DNA of 6,806 bases from an uncultured bacterium. Lineage in GTDB: Bacteria; Desulfobacterota; Desulfovibrionia; Desulfovibrionales; Desulfovibrionaceae. The stretch's first letter is position 1, and the number at the start of each line of letters is the position of its first letter. The stretch spans positions 1 through 6,806 of the forward strand of contig CAJMRA010000134.1 in NCBI GenBank assembly GCA_905215675.1, in the 5' to 3' direction. The notes below the pieces were generated by a model, which searched no databases, was not told where the DNA came from, and worked only from the letters and a program-made list of their open reading frames with translations. A program made the translations under genes and the position numbers. This document shows, in pieces, positions 6,045 to 6,806 of this stretch.

Positions 6045-6806
6045 CTAATCCACGATGTAGAGGGGTTGGGCGGTGCCGTAGTCGCTGTTTCCATCATCGG
6101 AATACAGCGCTATGAGTTTGTTTTGGTAAACGTCAGAGGCGCATATATATGAAGATACACTTTGATTAAACGTCAATTCTTTTCCGAACGAAATTTTATC
6201 GTCCGAAATTGTTAAAACAATCGCCTTTCCTTTATCGTCATTTGTTGGGTACAGCAAAACAGCTTTTTCAGGAGAAATTAGTTTTGATACAATAAAATTG
6301 TTATCTCCGTACGGTGAAAAGGAAATAGTCGAGCTAAATGAGGCCTTCTCACCAACAGAAATGTTCGTCCCTGAAACAGTAAGAATGATTGCTGACAAGT
6401 AACTACTGTTATGTTGATCAGCAAAAGTTACCAATACTTTTTCAGAAGATAGCGCCATAGATGTAATTGCATCAGCTCTCGAATTATAGAAAACTACTTT
6501 TTCAGAAACAGAAACAGCACCTCCATACACATTAAGAATTATTGCTGTTCCATAGTAGAGGTTGTCATCATCGCGAAATGTCACTAAAACTTTGTCAGAT
6601 GAAATCATTTCTGCTGCAAAAACCTGAGAAGCTGTATCGTATATTTTCACATCTTCTCCAATAGAAACTGTATTTCCTGATATGTTAAGAAATATTGCAG
6701 CTAGATGGTATGCGTCTTTATTGCTCAAGTATACTAACAACACTTCTTCAGGAGACAAGACAACAAGAGAAGCCCTCCTCGATACTCCATAAGAGTAATA
6801 AACTAA
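6045..6806 (-). CDS. Repeat-built phage tail fibre / beta-propeller-like protein, 5' end outside window
   Basis: The frame is open to the window edge: 16 further codons lie upstream of the TTG at 6756-6758, and they continue the repeat pattern, so the gene is 5'-truncated and that TTG is not its start. The visible 253 residues are four to five tandem units of about 51 residues. Each unit has a hydrophobic strand after a Ser-containing turn (LSSEKVLVTF, ISSDKVLVTF, LSPEEVLLVY), an acidic/Asn turn, a YGTA- or YLSA-type strand and a VSG..ISVGEK-type turn. This recalls the short blade repeats of phage fibre and propeller proteins; the fold is inferred. The last unit is degenerate and ends IVD-stop. 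G+C is far below that of the rest of the block, pointing to a separately acquired receptor-binding module. The stop TAG (6045-6047) lies inside the next gene's Shine-Dalgarno. A surface protein with another role is possible. Confidence 0.72.
   Translation of the reverse strand, partial: LVYYSYGVSRRASLVVLSPEEVLLVYLSNKDAYHLAAIFLNISGNTVSIGEDVKIYDTASQVFAAEMISSDKVLVTFRDDDNLYYGTAIILNVYGGAVSVSEKVVFYNSRADAITSMALSSEKVLVTFADQHNSSYLSAIILTVSGTNISVGEKASFSSTISFSPYGDNNFIVSKLISPEKAVLLYPTNDDKGKAIVLTISDDKISFGKELTFNQSVSSYICASDVYQNKLIALYSDDGNSDYGTAQPLYIVD
6045..6806 (-). repeat. Tandem protein repeats of about 51 residues in the fibre gene
   Basis: Units start roughly at residues 53 (KIYDTASQ), 104 (VFYNSRAD), 155 (SFSSTISF) and 211 (TFNQSVSS) of the visible 253-residue segment, preceded by a unit that runs off the window. 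Conserved points in each unit are a KVLVTF-like strand, a D/N-rich turn, an AIIL or AIVL strand and a G-x-x-I/V-S-x-G/S-E/K turn. At DNA level the motif recurs only loosely, for example a CAGA- or CAGGAG-containing stretch around 6440, 6590 and 6745, so the repeats are old and diverged. Confidence 0.7.

Noticed and set aside
6045..6806. CRISPR or DNA-level tandem repeat array in the AT-rich region
   Set aside because: The repeats are visible at protein level with diverged DNA and no constant repeat/spacer structure; the reading frame is open throughout.

Overview
The window is a compact block of tail and virion genes from a short-tailed (podovirus-like) phage or prophage, all read from the minus strand, so transcription runs from high to low coordinates. 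No integrase, terminase, capsid, lysis, tRNA or host housekeeping gene is visible, so prophage and free phage cannot be told apart. Most of the block is GC-rich (sampled 60-base lines gave 58-80 % G+C). The gene set would suit a GC-rich Gram-negative host, and a Desulfovibrionaceae-type bacterium is my best guess; that rests on general resemblance only and is weak.

Layout in transcription order: (1) 6806-6045, the 3' part of an AT-rich repeat-built fibre or beta-propeller-like gene that is still open at the window edge; (2) 6035-5445, a probable tail-fibre assembly/chaperone-like protein; (3) 5445-5194, a small conserved phage protein of unknown role with a GTG start; (4) 5189-4785, a small fibre/knob-like protein; (5) 4782-2665, a 705-residue tail nozzle/tail-tube-like structural protein; (6) 2675-2112, a fibre-like protein carrying decapeptide repeats; (7) 2115-1576, a phage GNAT-like acetyltransferase; (8) 1576-914, a virion/ejection-type protein with a Gly-rich motif and long helices; (9) 844-53, an Ala/Gly-rich glycine-zipper protein, probably an ejected internal virion protein. 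A strong 11-bp hairpin follows the last stop.

The genes are packed as one translationally coupled late operon. Junctions include a stop codon embedded in the next Shine-Dalgarno, TAGTG, 4-nt and 2-nt gaps, an 11-nt overlap, ATGA and TGATG. The only real gap is 69 nt, before the last gene. Two longer open frames (2112-2843 and 914-1693) were trimmed to internal ATG codons with good ribosome binding sites at the overlap points.

Inferred division of labour: the 705-residue protein forms the distal tail tube or nozzle; proteins 1, 4 and 6 supply or attach receptor-binding parts; protein 2 helps fold the fibre; proteins 8 and 9 probably travel with the DNA; the GNAT-like protein is an accessory. 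The clearest anomalies are the abrupt drop to about 36 % G+C at the fibre gene, a Cys-rich insertion in the 705-residue protein, the decapeptide repeats, and the hairpin with an alternative fold at the operon end. I found no convincing wholly new system.
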